In this document: piece after piece, positions 45,301 through 57,100 of the stretch
Position numbering within the stretch: the first letter of the stretch is position 1
Layout: every line of letters starts with the position of its first letter
Source: Glandiceps talaboti
Taxonomy: Eukaryota > Hemichordata > Enteropneusta > Spengelidae
Assembly: GCF_964340395.1 (NCBI RefSeq)
Contig: NC_135550.1
Location: 11,944,408 to 12,008,407, forward strand
Reading direction: 5' to 3'
DNA length: 64,000 nucleotides
Notes under the pieces: generated by a model
What the model saw: the letters and a program-made list of their open reading frames with translations, nothing else
Database searches by the model: none
Told to the model about the DNA's origin: nothing
Position numbers and translations under genes: made by a program

Positions 45301-48300
45301 CATCGATCAAATTTAAGTCAAGTTTCAAGCTCTCACTGAGTAAGCTTCCTCCGTACTCATCAGTATCGATGTCCGCCATCAAGTATTGATCACTATCTTC
45401 CTCGTCCTCACTCATATCGAAGAGGAAGATGTCTTCCCCACGATCATCATGTCTAGTCATTCTATCAGCTCTAGGCGTATCTTCTGTCTCACTGAACACA
45501 TCGTCATCGTCGTCATCATCTTCTTCACAAGTCTTCAATGCAGAAGCCACTTCTTTCTGCCACTGTTCTGTACTTTTCATGTCAGCTACAGGACTGCTAC
45601 CCAAAGACGCCCAACTACCTTCACTTTTCGGACTGCTAAAAGCACCGTACATATCCCAAGGTCGGAGTCTCCTTTCTGATGTCACATCACCAAAAATGCT
45701 GCTACCAAAAGACGACCAACTTCTCCCACTCTTTGGACTGTCAAAAGAACCAAACACTTGGCTGTGACTATTCGGGCTGCCCTCTGGTGTCATGAGATTG
45801 GTGGTAAAACCATTGGATAACCACCTTCGTTGACTTGTGGGGATTTTCCATGACTCCTTATCATCTAGTCTTAGATCGGCCCACTCATCTTCAAACTTTT
45901 TATCCTCTTCATTGCTGCAAGATCTGTTTGGCATGCTGCCAAGTCTGTTTGGCATGAATGCCTGTAACGCATCTTCTACAGCCCTTGTCATGGCATCAAC
46001 ATTTTGTGGAAATTTCTCTTCCATTTCCCGGTGTTTGTGAAAAATAGTTTTTTCCACTTTCCCGATTTTGCTGTCATCTTTTGGACTTCCAACACAACTG
46101 CTTCCCAATACTTTCTTTCTTTTCTTCAAAATCGGTTTGGGCATGAGTCCATTTTCACCGACGCCACTTCTCGGTGACTTGCTAAAACAATCTTCGGATG
46201 AACGACATCCACTAGTCTTCATATCTGAGGTTGTTGAATGTCTTCGACTACTACCACTCCCTCTGTTCTTCTTCTTTCTACTACAGACCTTCCCATCTTT
46301 CTCTTCACCATCCACAGCATCTCTCCCCTTGTTTTGTTTTTTACTCATCTTCTTCTGTCTCTTTGAGGCCAATTCCCTCATCTTCTGAACGTTCTCCATG
46401 TCCTCCGGATTGATGTCTTCCATTGGGAAAATCTCATCCCCATCATCTTCTAACTCCATTTTCGGCAGGAATGTATCGTAAGACAGATTACAAGACATAT
46501 CCAAGAAATCATCGGTGTCTAAGAAGTCGTCCGTTTCAAACTGCAACTCGCTTTCTAGTGAAGACTCATCGATTTCCTGATCCTTCATCAGTAAGACATC
46601 ATCATATTTGAGTTCGTCATCCACTGATATGTCTGTCAAGTCACTCACACTGTAAGCATCATTTTCTGAGAATGCTCTCCTGACCGGTAACAGATCTTCA
46701 TCGTCAATCACTTCGTTCTGATCGTACTCGTAATCTAGGAGTCCTTCTACCATCTTACTTGGTACACAGTTGGCTGGTTTCTCAAAACAATACATGTCAC
46801 TAAACCTAACAGCTGTAGCACTGGCTGTAGCTGAAGCAGTGCTGAGATCGTCTACATTAGGTAACTCGTCTACCTGTTTGAATAAAAACAAAAAAAGAAA
46901 TACAGTGATATTTTTCAAATGCAACTGAAATAATTTGAATATGTTGATACATCTACATAGACCAAATCAATAATCACATATAATTTGACAGTTTCAGAAC
47001 ATAGTTCAACTTTGCCTCTATAGATGGTGGCTGTCTGGTGATTCACTCTCTGTCCTGATGTCTCATTCAATACATGGCCAGTTTAGTGCTGGAGTTTGGA
47101 TTGTTTTACACAAAAGAATTCAATCCTAGGTTCTCCCATTAGTGTTATCAGTGGATCAAACAGGATCATTCTTTTATTCTGGACCAATGTTTTCTGTAGC
47201 TCAGTCTGTCAAACAACTGTTTTTTCAGACTTAAGATTTTTAACGTAATCCAATGTGGGCCTTCAAAACAGACAGTGATGTCTGGATAAGCTACAATAAT
47301 AAGCATGTACAACCCATAACACTGAAGTAAAGCACTTTCTCTATGTGCTAAACTCGTTTATAGCATTCATATCAAGTGTAAAAGTAGACTGTTTCAATTG
47401 GTTTATTTACAAGCCTAGCATGTGGCCTTTCTAATGTGGTCAATTAGTAAATGAAACAGTATACTTTTATATTTGACATGGATGTTATAAATGATTTTTG
47501 TACATACAGAAAACACTTTACTTTGGTGTTATGGATTGTACCTAACTTCAGTTCATGAATATTCATTATAGTTTGGGAATCCATACAAATTGGCAAATGA
47601 TTGGAGACTGGCTAGGGTACCAATTGACAGTATCAGTTTATAGTCACATACCTTATACTCCTGTAGTCGTTCCTCCAACTTTGACTGCAAGTCTATGGCT
47701 TGTGTCAGAATGGCTTGCCATCTTCTGTTCAAACTAATCGCTGCTGCCTGCAGACCCTCCTTGTCTTTGTCTGTAGCACAGGCTCTGACATCATCCTGTA
47801 CAATATCACATAGTGTCAACACTGCAGTCACACCACGGGCATGTTTCTCTATGTCAGATTGCAACACCTAGCGGAGGGAAAATATTTCATGTTACATAGG
47901 AAAAGGCAACATTTGATGTGTTGCATGATATAGTTTTAAAAAAGAAAGAAATTCTGAAAGTACGAAAAGACAAAATTTTCAGGTATTGATTGATATAGTC
48001 ATGAATTAATCAACCATTTGTCAATCATGAGTGAAAAACTGCCGTAACATAAGATTTTTTTTCTCCATTTTTGGTCAGTTACAGAAGTCTAATATGGAAA
48101 TTCTATTAACTTTTTGATCAAAAGGTTACCATTTTCAGTAAATATGCCATTGTGGTTGCCATTTTGGAGAAAATTTACAGTCATTCATGGAACTTTTTTG
48201 ATCTAATATGTTGTGTCAGGGCAAAAATAAATCTAGGTCATGAAAACTCCCACACAAATCATAGGATAGAAAAACACAAGATACAATTTAGGCCTTTCTG

Positions 48301-51300
48301 TAGCGTCTAAGTGTTGATTATTTTTCATTCCTAAATTTTTTTTTGCAAATATTTCTTGCACTGTACACAGACAGCATGAGTTATACAACCATCATTGCCT
48401 ACATACCTGGTGTTCTTCTGATTTCTTCTGCAACTCTGCCACATCATCCGAGTTCAGACATTTATTATAGCTAACATTATAGAGTTGACATTCGACATCA
48501 TTCAGCCACACTCTCAGAGTCACCAAAATATCATCCAACTCTTCCAACATACTGGATTGACTGCTTGGTGACGAGGATGCAGAAGAACTCATGGTATCCA
48601 CGACAACATGATCCTGGAGACAACTCCATCTATCATTGATGTCTGATAACTTGGATGTGATTTCCGAAGTGAGATTAGGATAGACCGTCATCAAATGGTG
48701 GCCCTGACAGTTGATTGACCTTCTTGTGGCTTCTAAACGATCCATTTCATCTTTGTACTCCTAATATTAAAATAAAAAGTTGATGTCACATTATTTAGAT
48801 GCATATCGGAACACAGAGACTTAATGGCAAGTATTTGAAGTACTGATTCTAACAAAGAGTCCCTGCATTAATACTATTAGTGCAAACATAGCATCAGTGG
48901 ACTCCATGTGAGTAATCATCCCTGATTCTATGCTTCATTACTTCAGAAGTCCCCCCAAAGTCACACTCTTCTTGTGAGTGAGACAAGGCTGGGTGATACT
49001 GCCTACCCATCGAGTCTGTAGAACCCTCACCCTGGGTTTGGGTCGGTCACAGAAAAATCCCCTGTCTCAAGTGGGATTTGAACCTATGAGCTCCTGACTG
49101 CTAATGCTAAGCGCTATTGACTATGCTACAGGGAGCTGGCGTAACATAGAGGCTTTGTGGCAAATATAGGAAGTGATTTAAAATGGCCAAACAAATGGTC
49201 AGCACAGAACAGATCGAATGTATCACATGCAATGACCAAATTGTGATCAAGTGAAGTCATCTTATCTGTTATTTAAATCATAGACACTGGTTTCCCCTGC
49301 ACTATCTGCCTATTACTGAACTTACCGTTTTAGTAGTAACCATTTCCAAGACAGATGATAACTAGCAACCAGTGTTTATATGGTTTAAAAATCAGAATGA
49401 CACATACTGAATGATACACACTTCAGCATCATATGGCTATAGTATAATATTGGTTACTAAATTTGACTATCAACTGGTTACACTAGGAATATGAACTGTA
49501 TTTGTATTAAACAGACTCAACAACAAAGTTTGAGTCCCATTACTGTTTGGCTAACCTGGGAGAGACTTACACCACCTGTACACATACATGTATCATTGTA
49601 CAGTATTCTGTATGTTAGTGTACAAATGCAGATAAAGGACACATTGACAGCTAGGTCATGTCATTTGAATTTAACAACAATAGTTAAACACACATGAATA
49701 TTTACGGGCTGGTAACACAATAGCCAGGTCTAACCCTCACCCTCTAGTAAGCATTGCTGCATGCATGGAAGTTATACTTATGCATGGAAGTTATACTTCC
49801 ATGCTGCATGGTACATATAATCGTATACTCTAAAGTCAATTTGTTGAATTAGTTACTGTATCACCCCCAATGAGAAGGTTTAGATACTTACTAGCAGTGT
49901 TTTACACATGCCTACAACTCAACCACAATTATAGAACAGTACAGTGATTTCTGGAAGGACGCCATCTATGGTGAGAAAGAGTCAACCGACTACCCCAGAA
50001 GGCCCATGACTCAATCCCAGGTTCCTGCTATCATAAGGATTACATAAGTATTATTATTTTGTTATGGACTATTTCTATAGCTCTACCAGACTACTGTTTT
50101 TCATATCTGAACTGTTTTCGTTTGCAGATCCGTGTCAAAAGTTGACATACCTTGCATATTTCTTGGTACTGTTCATTATTGGCAATGACATCAGTGTCTT
50201 TCTGTGTGATGACAACCTGCATTTGATTTAAACAGTCAAACAAAGACTGGTAGTCTCCTTGAAAGTCATCTACAGCCTCATCATCTGGGTTGTTTTTATC
50301 ACCGTCACTGTCATCAATACTGCTATTCAAAACACTCTCTGTGTTTATAAGAATACTGTCCAGGCTAGAAAAACAAATAATACAAACATGTATATATATA
50401 GACATGGTCAGGAGTGTAGAAGTAGAAACTACAAGTTATAATGATGCTACTCCATAATGTCAAAGATTCTCTTTACCTTCTACATGTATATGACGTTGAT
50501 ATAAGAAATCTAGTTCAAGATGGCCACAACTGAAACATTGGAGAAATATGCTAATTGCAGAAAATGCTCAACTATCATTGCTTTCACTTCTGGTAAAAAA
50601 AGCTGCTTTTTGAACAGTGCCCCTAATGACTAAACTGTGCAACCTTTTGTTTTTACAATAACCAGACTACGGATTCATTCACCCACCTTTGGACACTGCT
50701 GAAGGATTCAACCTGTTTATTCAATGCCGAGATGTGACTTTCCATAGGCGAGTTCTTTCTTTTCTTGCTGTGGAGCTTGAAAGTCAAGTGATCCACAGCA
50801 TCTTTGGCCTGTTCAACCGATAAAGGACTCACTACCTGCAGAAACATGATACATGGAAATATGCACATGAGTTTTTTTCAGCCAAGGTAAGCTCAAACCA
50901 CATAGACTGTATGTGATACATGACTTCAATATTAAAATTTAACATTCAGTGACATATCAACAAAGACAGACCATTCGCAACTGAGTGAGGCAGTTAAGTA
51001 AGTGTGGAGTCAGTTAAGGCACGTACATGTGAGATGAATGGAAAATACTAGTATATTTTTCATTGTTCCAAGAATCGATACGAGAATAAAATGAAGTTAC
51101 TTTGAAACGGTAAATGAGAAATAAAAGCTGTGTTTTAATCCTTCTACTATGGACCTTGATCAAGGAAAAATGTACTTATCCAGTCTCATGACATTCATGC
51201 TGCATAATCAAATCACTGTAGTAAACGGATCAAACCGTTGCATCGTTTCTATTTACCACTCCAAAGTAACTATCTTTCACTGTCCAATGTTAACACATTA

Positions 51301-54110
51301 TCACCATTTTAGGTTGGTGTATTAACAGAAGAGAAAAGAACAGCACCCAGCACTAGCAGACAACTCATGATGTGAACAGGAGCTACCCTGGTCACTCTTG
51401 GCCAAGAAATAACCCAAAACCTACCCTGGCATAATCTTCAGTTGTAATACTAGATTCCAATGCATTCAATGCATCTTCTATTTGTTGATATTGTACATCA
51501 ATCTGGTTCTGTAAGTCTTCCCATTGTGACTCAATCACCAACAACAGTTCCTCCAGACACTGCCTGGATTGAGGCAAAGCCTTCATACAGTCCACAGCCT
51601 CACTAACAACACTCTCTTTCAATGTCTGGTGAGCTTCTATCTCTATGGCAAATGCCTAAAGGTGCGAATATAAATGCAAAAATAGAAATGTGTTAGTTTT
51701 AATGCAAAAAATGACTTCATTTGGAAGATGAAAACACACAATTTAATTTGACTGTTTACAGATAAACTCATGTACATTGCATGGTGTCTTGACAGATGTA
51801 CACTGAGACTGTTGACATCAAGTTTATAGATTTAACCAATCAGAATTCACCAAATGAATAGTACACTTACCAGATGTCTTTCCAGATGTACTCTGAGACT
51901 GTTGACGTCACCTCTGGGAGTCTTCCATGAATCAGCTTGATAGACAATATCCGTCAACCATTCACCGAGTTGATCCACATCATTTATGAAATTCTGTAAG
52001 ACAATAATATCATAGGCTTGTTATGAGAAAGACAAAAGATGCAATAGTTTGACCACTAGGGGGCGCTGTTTGGAAGCCGCTCGAGAGAAGTGAAAGCCAT
52101 GATAGATGATATACACCTAATTCTGTAAGACAATCACAGTATATTTCATGAGACACTACTGAGGGTACACAAATGTAGGATATTTGTACAAATGCAACTC
52201 TTTTAATGTAGTATGTTGCATCACAAAGATTTTTGTCTATGTTACAGAGGACAAAATTGGTACATGTAGTAAACAATCACTACAGTGAATTCAGTATGGG
52301 ATATTACATAACGTACGACACATACATTGTCTTATTTGTGACAATAACAGATTCTCCATGATTGTGTTGTTGTACACCAATCACCCTTGTAATATTCTAT
52401 TTACCAGGTACCTCAATAGGTACCAACAAGTTACGGCATAACATATCCCAGGGACACATTTCCAAACTTTGCCATATGAAAGCTTGTTCCTGGTATTATT
52501 AAAATAACAAAAGAAATTTTGGGGGTCCATCATCTTATTTTCAACAAAATCAACAAAATCTTTTATTTTCCCAGAATTAAAAACAGCAAATTAAATTCAT
52601 AGCTTCAATTTTGATATCACTTTGACCTTTAATATTTCAAAAAATTATATGGTGACCCCTGATTGGGTGTCTTTATTTGAACTGAGATGGGTAGGAGTTT
52701 TCTTAGACAAAGTAACAGACAGAGTTTACATGTAAGATTTTCACTTTTGCGGCACAAATTGTGTTAAACCATAGACGCTACATGAAAGAGTTTATGGTTG
52801 AACCTACAATGAAATCAGTATGGGAGATTATTACATAATGCATGCCTTGCACTGTCTATTTTGAATCTATAATTAACTTGTCAGTAGATTCTTCATTGTG
52901 TTGAGCTAACCAACCTTATACTGTAATGTACTTGTATGTAGAAAAAATTCTGAATACCTGGTAATAGCATTTTATAAATCTACCTCATGCTAGAGGGTCA
53001 AAATTGAACAAAAAAGGCCGACTTATTCTTATAATGCAATTTTAGCATGTAGACCTGTCATGCCGTAGTCTAGAGCCTATCCGTGACTTCCAATCTCAAG
53101 CTCCCTCTCTCTTACAAGGACTAAGAGACTCGTGGTTTTTGTCGATCAGAGCGCTCTGAAGTACTGTACCTGTATGTTTTGGTGTATTATGCACTCTCAT
53201 TCATTGAGTGAATTCACTCAGTGCTGAGATTTGGTACAGGAACGCCTATGGTGTCGTGTCAGATGTATGTAATGAGCGCTCACAAAAGAACAAACGGCAG
53301 TAAACGCAACAGCCAAAAAAGAAGTGTACACTACATCGGATTTTAATCAGATTGGATAGCCTCTAGACTACTCATGGTGTTGAATAAGAAATCAAATGGT
53401 TGACTTGTTATTTTTATGTGTATAGGTGGTAAAACTCTATATCAGTCACATAATGAAAATTATCGTTAAAATTTCAATAATACCACTGTAACACATTTAG
53501 AGTTTTGTATCAATTTGACTGGAAAATCAAGAAAATCAAAGTGTTTTTACCAAAAAACAAGGTGTTGAACACTACCTATTATATTTCTCTCTTGCCATCT
53601 TTGTAAACACTTTTGATAGCAAAATTGCTTTCTTTTCCCTCAAAACAAGGAGTTGGATGCTACCTAAATGTCTTTTTCTCTGACGCCTTCATAAACGCTT
53701 TTACTGACAAAATTGTTCCCCCCCCAAATAAGGTACTGAATAGTACTTGGTCAAATTTCTTTCTATTTTCTCAAGACAGTGTCTACACCCTTATGACAAA
53801 CTTATAAATGTTTATATTTTTACTACTACTAATACTAATAATATGGTCCATTTACCTGCCACTGTTGTAACTGTTTAATATCTACATTTTCTTTGTCTCC
53901 TTGTAGTAACTTGATTAACTGCTGACTTGTTCCCTGGGTCCATACTTTGTTCTGGTAACCACACTGCTTGTCGAACTTCAGTGAATCAGAAAGGGTTGGA
54001 GATGTTGCAAATACCAAGTTGTTGCCATAATTACCGTAGTCGTTGTTTTCAGAGTCGTTGTCAGTAGAACCGTTTTTGAACCACTTTTGGAGGTTTCTCC
54101 ACTTCAGCAT
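41739..54110 (-). CDS. KASH-domain, spectrin-repeat nuclear-envelope protein (nesprin-like), spliced
   Basis: Nine exons: 54110-53856, 51993-51871, 51655-51425, 50835-50687, 50364-50151, 48760-48407, 47867-47652, 46873-42776 and 42308-41739. All junctions have AG acceptors and GT donors and keep frame, giving 2,069 residues. Layout: N-terminal region (1-85), helical spectrin-like region (86-514), acidic disordered region (515-1880), and a final exon with a Ser-rich stretch, one membrane span and a C-terminal GPPPV. KASH proteins sit in the outer nuclear membrane; their last residues bind SUN proteins in the perinuclear space while the rest faces the cytoplasm and holds cytoskeleton or motors. 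No actin-binding CH domains are seen. The ATG at 54110 has an in-frame TGA 24 bases upstream, so it may be the start, but earlier spliced exons cannot be excluded. Confidence 0.88.
42776..46873 (-). CDS. KASH gene exon 8, giant acidic low-complexity exon
   Basis: One exon of 4,098 bases codes 1,366 residues (515-1880 of the protein), phase 0 to 0, acceptor CAAACAG, donor GTGAGG. It is dominated by Asp, Glu and Ser, with runs such as EEDDDDDDDVF. Visible substructure: basic NLS-like patches (KKRKK near residue 760 and KTSRKRR further on), repeated F-G-S-S/S-P-K-S segments, Thr-Pro repeats with YPLLSTPRTP (about 1245-1315), VTVAAT repeats (about 1444-1505), and a helical stretch with LNLIDAQFQQVAAEINRAKA. 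Near the end EEWFDADD forms a FFAT-like motif. It is probably a disordered cytoplasmic spacer rich in phosphorylation sites; I know no family match for it. Confidence 0.88.
42899..42919 (-). other. FFAT-like motif (EWFDADD) in the KASH protein
   Basis: Residues 1833-1839 read E-W-F-D-A-D-D, close to the FFAT core E-F-F-D-A-x-E, with D accepted at position 7. They are preceded by an acidic tract (DDDDVEGGDDDKEEGEYME), which is the flank FFAT motifs usually need. Position 2 is W, not F or Y. FFAT motifs bind the MSP domain of VAP proteins on the ER, which is continuous with the outer nuclear membrane. VAP binding is an inference. Confidence 0.45.
47308..47541. mobile_element. Palindromic MITE-like element in a KASH-gene intron
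   Basis: The left arm (GTACAACCCATAACACTGAA, then GTAAAGCACTTTCT, TTTATAGCATTCATATCAAG, GTAGACTGTTTCAATT) is inverted in the right arm ending GTGTTATGGATTGTAC at 47541. Arms are about 100 bases. A single-arm relative lies at 61668-61775. Confidence 0.78.
47652..47867 (-). CDS. KASH gene exon 7, spectrin repeat
   Basis: 72 codons, phase 0 to 0, donor GTATGT. It encodes VLQSDIEKHARGVTAVLTLC and ISLNRRWQAILTQAIDLQSK plus LEERLQEYK. The LNRRWQAI helix is the typical last helix of a spectrin repeat and completes the repeat begun in exon 6. Confidence 0.93.
48407..48760 (-). CDS. KASH gene exon 6, spectrin repeat
   Basis: 118 codons, phase 0 to 0, donor GTATGT. It encodes EYKDEMDRLEATRRSINCQG, ITSKLSDINDRWSCLQDHVV (a classic I-N-D-R-W-x-x-L spectrin helix), a Ser-rich loop (SSSASSSPSSQSS) and MLEELDDILVTLRVWLNDVE. 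The Ser loop falls between the end of one repeat and the start of the next. Confidence 0.92.
48935..49140 (-). mobile_element. tRNA-derived SINE in a KASH-gene intron
   Basis: Read on the minus strand from 49140: GTAGCATAGTCAATAGCGC (A box, 49128-49111) and, about 30 bases on, GGTTCAAATCCCAC (B box GGTTCAAATCC, 49084-49074), the correct internal pol III promoter layout. A non-tRNA body follows (ACAGACTCGATGGGTAGGCA). The tail edge near 48935 is approximate. It is in the same strand sense as the host gene. Confidence 0.8.
50151..50364 (-). CDS. KASH gene exon 5
   Basis: Acceptor TTTTTCTAG, donor GTATGT, 214 bases, phase 2 to 0. It encodes SLDSILINTESVLNSSID, an acidic Asp/Asn loop, then FQGDYQSLFDCLNQMQVVIT and EQYQEICK. 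The acidic insertion splits what looks like helices of one spectrin-like repeat. Confidence 0.86.
50687..50835 (-). CDS. KASH gene exon 4
   Basis: Acceptor TTTCTGCAG, donor GTGGGT, 149 bases, phase 0 to 2. It encodes VSPLSVEQAKDAVDHLTFKL, a basic KKRKN patch and ISALNKQVESFSSVQ, all helical in character. The last two bases join the next exon to make a Ser codon. Confidence 0.85.
51425..51655 (-). CDS. KASH gene exon 3, spectrin-like
   Basis: 77 codons, phase 0 to 0, donor GTAGGT. It encodes heptad-like helices: ALPQSRQCLEELLLVIESQW then EDLQNQIDVQYQQIEDALNA. The W-x-x-L-Q pattern (QWEDLQ) marks the end of a spectrin-repeat helix. Confidence 0.88.
51871..51993 (-). CDS. KASH gene exon 2, spectrin-like
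   Basis: Acceptor TTGTCTTACAG, donor GTAAGT, 41 codons, phase 0 to 0. It encodes NFINDVDQLGEWLTDIVYQA and continues to LRVHLERHL. The W in an amphipathic helix (LGEWL) is typical of spectrin repeats. Confidence 0.85.
52460..52722 (-). repeat. Dispersed ~250-bp repeat, copy C (inverted)
   Basis: The reverse complement carries the words of copies A and B in the same order: GTCTAAGAAAAC, CCATCTCAGTT, GGGGTCACCATA, TTGAAGCTATG-type A/T sequence, CAAAATTTCTTTTGTTATTT and AAAGTTTGGAAA. It lies between KASH-gene exons 1 and 2. Confidence 0.6.
53065..53371. mobile_element. MITE-like element with 18-bp inverted ends
   Basis: GTAGTCTAGAGCCTATCC at 53065-53082 and its inverse GGATAGCCTCTAGACTAC at 53354-53371 match at 17 of 18 bases. 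A smaller palindrome around GTGAATTCAC lies inside. The element is about 307 bases with no coding content. Confidence 0.65.
53856..54110 (-). CDS. KASH gene, first recognised coding exon
   Basis: Begins MLKWRNLQKWFKNGS and ends KQLQQWQ at donor GTAAAT, phase 0. An in-frame TGA lies 24 bases before the ATG, and no strong acceptor lies between them, which favours a true translation start. The segment is Asn/Asp-rich in the middle and turns helical at its end, leading into the spectrin-like exons. Confidence 0.7.
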
Positions 54111-57100
54111 AATATCAATATAGAAACCTGATCAGCTAAATTATCCGATGTTGAAAACACACACCTGCACCTGTGTATATTATAAAGATATTAATTAGGG
54201 ACATTACAATAATGGTAATAAACTGATAAGTAAATGAAGTATAAACATACTAGTATCAAGTTGATACAAAATAAATTTTGAGTTTTGAAATAGTTCGTGT
54301 AGGCATTTTATGTCAAATAACAAAATGTACAAATGCATCACACAGAAACTAAAGGACCGGTACTGTATACACTCAACCCAAAGTTGAAACAAATGTCCTT
54401 GATATGACAATTTACCATTTGTCACACAGCTTATCACAGGAGTTATCAGATAAAAATCTACCTAAACATTCTTCTCTACATTGCGTTACTGTTTACAGAG
54501 ACACAAAAATATTCAGGTCATATAAAAATTCAGCGTTTTTGCTGTAAACATTTCATTTGACTCCTTACACGATTTCTTAAAACTTATTTGCACTTGACCA
54601 ATCAGCTGATCACTTAAATCACCTTGGATAATGTTAATACAGGACACCGCTTTGAAACCAAACCAAGGACCTTGTGTTATCCACAGATACATACATGTAA
54701 TCTTGAATCCTAAACACAACCACAACAGTTACACTATATTACCATGGAAATATCAGTGATAACAAAACCTTGCTAAAATCTAATATTTTCATAATAAATT
54801 ATGATAATACAAGGACTAAGACGAATAAGATCTCGTGACACAAAAATGGTTGCAACAATTATAATTTGTATTAGTCGACTGCTGGCAGATGGTGTACGGG
54901 ACGCAAATCTACATTGACAATGTCCATCAAGGAGGCAAGGAACAATGCCAGAATCGAGTCCCAACTTGCTCTGTCTGTATGTGCTAGACTACATAGAGAG
55001 GGACATTGTCAGAATCGAGTCCCGACTTATTCCGTGTGCAAGCAAGCAGGACATTATCGCAGTATAAGTCAATTGTTTTTTAAATCAAGGTATTTGTTAA
55101 TTTGGACATTCATACACAGTCAATTTAGTCAACTGTTTTCTGAAATGAAGGTATTTACAACGACTTTGTTATTTGGACATTCATACAAGCCCAACACATT
55201 CCAACCTATTTTATCTTAACATGGAAATGAGTCACGCATACAATAGGAGGAAGAGAAACGACATGACACAGGACAATACTTAATGTAAGTCAACGGAAAT
55301 TGAAAAGAATCAGTGTCTAATGGATGGATGTTAGCAAGGCTTACAGGTTATATAATAGGATATTACATGTTATCACTTGGTGCAGGCACATGGATGTACA
55401 TTATATAACCCACAGACTTACTACTATATGTATCTCTAGATATCCAATCCTGTGTCACCAAGATGTCATCTACCTGTATAACTCTGTTTATTCTAACGTA
55501 CTTAGTTTGGATAGCTAGTAATTGAGATTATAAGTAAGATGATGTAAGTCTTTCGGCTAGCATGGATGTTCCTATGTTGTAATATATTATGACACTACAG
55601 TACAGGTGTGGAGAGCTAGTAACACGAAGATTGAGATAGTAACATGAAGACTAGTATAGAATCAAGAGCTGTGTGTGGATTTTGGCTATTGCCTTTCATA
55701 GACAGGCAATGGTTAAAAAATCCTCACATCATGACTGTATCCCTAGATTCTAAGCAACATGAAACTTAGTCTCACGGCTACATTATGTGTTCCTGACTGA
55801 GGAGAAAATTATAAACAGATTTCAGACCCTACTACTAATACTAAAAAGGATAACTGACGATTCTAACAATATACAAGTAAAATATTTATACTGTATACTT
55901 ATAAATGCAACACTGCAGCATTTCTCTCTCCCCCAAACATTATATTCTCATACATGTCACATCTCTATGCCACTTGAGATCAAATAAAGCCATTTTCCTA
56001 CATGTGACTTGACTACATATTCCATCAGATACGATAACGTCAACTGTATCAAATACATCTCATACATGCAATTTCTGTATCAGCTAGCAGGCAGCACAGC
56101 TGGTCCCTTACAAATAAATTTTAAAATACACATACCACTAAATCTTTCAGGTAAACAGCATGCATGCATGCAAGTCATAAATAACATCAACATAAAATTG
56201 ACATCTCTGACCTGCAATACATTATTCATAAAAAGCTAATATTGACTTCTAATTGATGATGAGACAAAAGACAAATGTCGGAAATAAAGCCTTGCACCAT
56301 TTTTTCAACTTACATGTACATTGTACAATGATCTCATCTATCATTTTTTTTAAAAATATGACCTTCTTCTGCCTGCCTTATTACCTTTTAAGTGTCACCA
56401 CATCCTTCCTACCTCCATGGTGTCACATTTCAAGTTCATTGTCATTCATATGTACTCATGTATATAGCAAGGATGGTGAAATCAAAGGATTGAATTTGTA
56501 GAAACATTACACTTTACTACTGCACTGTTATATATCCCAGAGACTTGGCTATCTGACTTGAAAATGTCATTCCTCAGGTTACCAGTCAAGCCAGTATTTT
56601 GAGTAAGATTGCCATGTCTGTAGGCTACAAGTAGTGTAGATCCTTACAGCCTAGAATCAAGTCGTGTAATGTATTCTAGAGCTATCAATGGTATCAAATC
56701 ATCTCTTTACCCATCTTGAAATTCAAATTGCCACGGATAGCACTATAGACAATGTTGTGTGAGGATTTTGACTATTGTCTCTCCTCTCAAGATAGTCAGA
56801 TCTCCACTCAACGACTCAAATTAAGTTACTTTAGTTTCACTGTGCAGGGGATTTATGGTTAAAATCCACCAACGCAACAGATCTCAGCTAGGCTACAACA
56901 TGGAGGTACACAGGGTACAAAGGTCTCCTCATGTACATGTACGTACCTCCATGGTCTGAGAAAAAGTGTTTTAAATGTACTGATGAACTGACCTATTTTC
57001 CTATACTTGCTGGTAATAGTGGTACTGAGGTTTCCAATTATAATGTCCCGTACTCATAATGCTTTATTTTTAGCCCTATTCTTTCCTATGGTAATATGAT

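Noticed and set aside
43089-46611. Many plus-strand frames opposite the giant KASH exon
   Set aside because: They are antisense shadows of the 1,366-codon exon, composed of complement of acidic codons (Ser, His, Leu runs).
42776-46873. Kinesin light-chain W-acidic motif (L-E-W-D type) in the KASH protein
   Set aside because: Candidate Trp sites (EEWLEM, EDWSED, EWADL, MEWSN) all lack the acidic residue directly after Trp, so they do not match the motif.
49930-50040. Possible second SINE with GACTCAATCCCAGGTTCC
   Set aside because: A B-box-like word is seen on one strand, but no A box at the right distance and no shared body with the SINE at 48935-49140.
54513-54725. Minus-strand frame containing INIIQGDLSDQLIGQVQISF upstream of KASH exon 1
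   Set aside because: It looks partly protein-like, but no acceptor-donor pair joins it in phase to 54110 and an in-frame stop lies before that ATG. Not supported.
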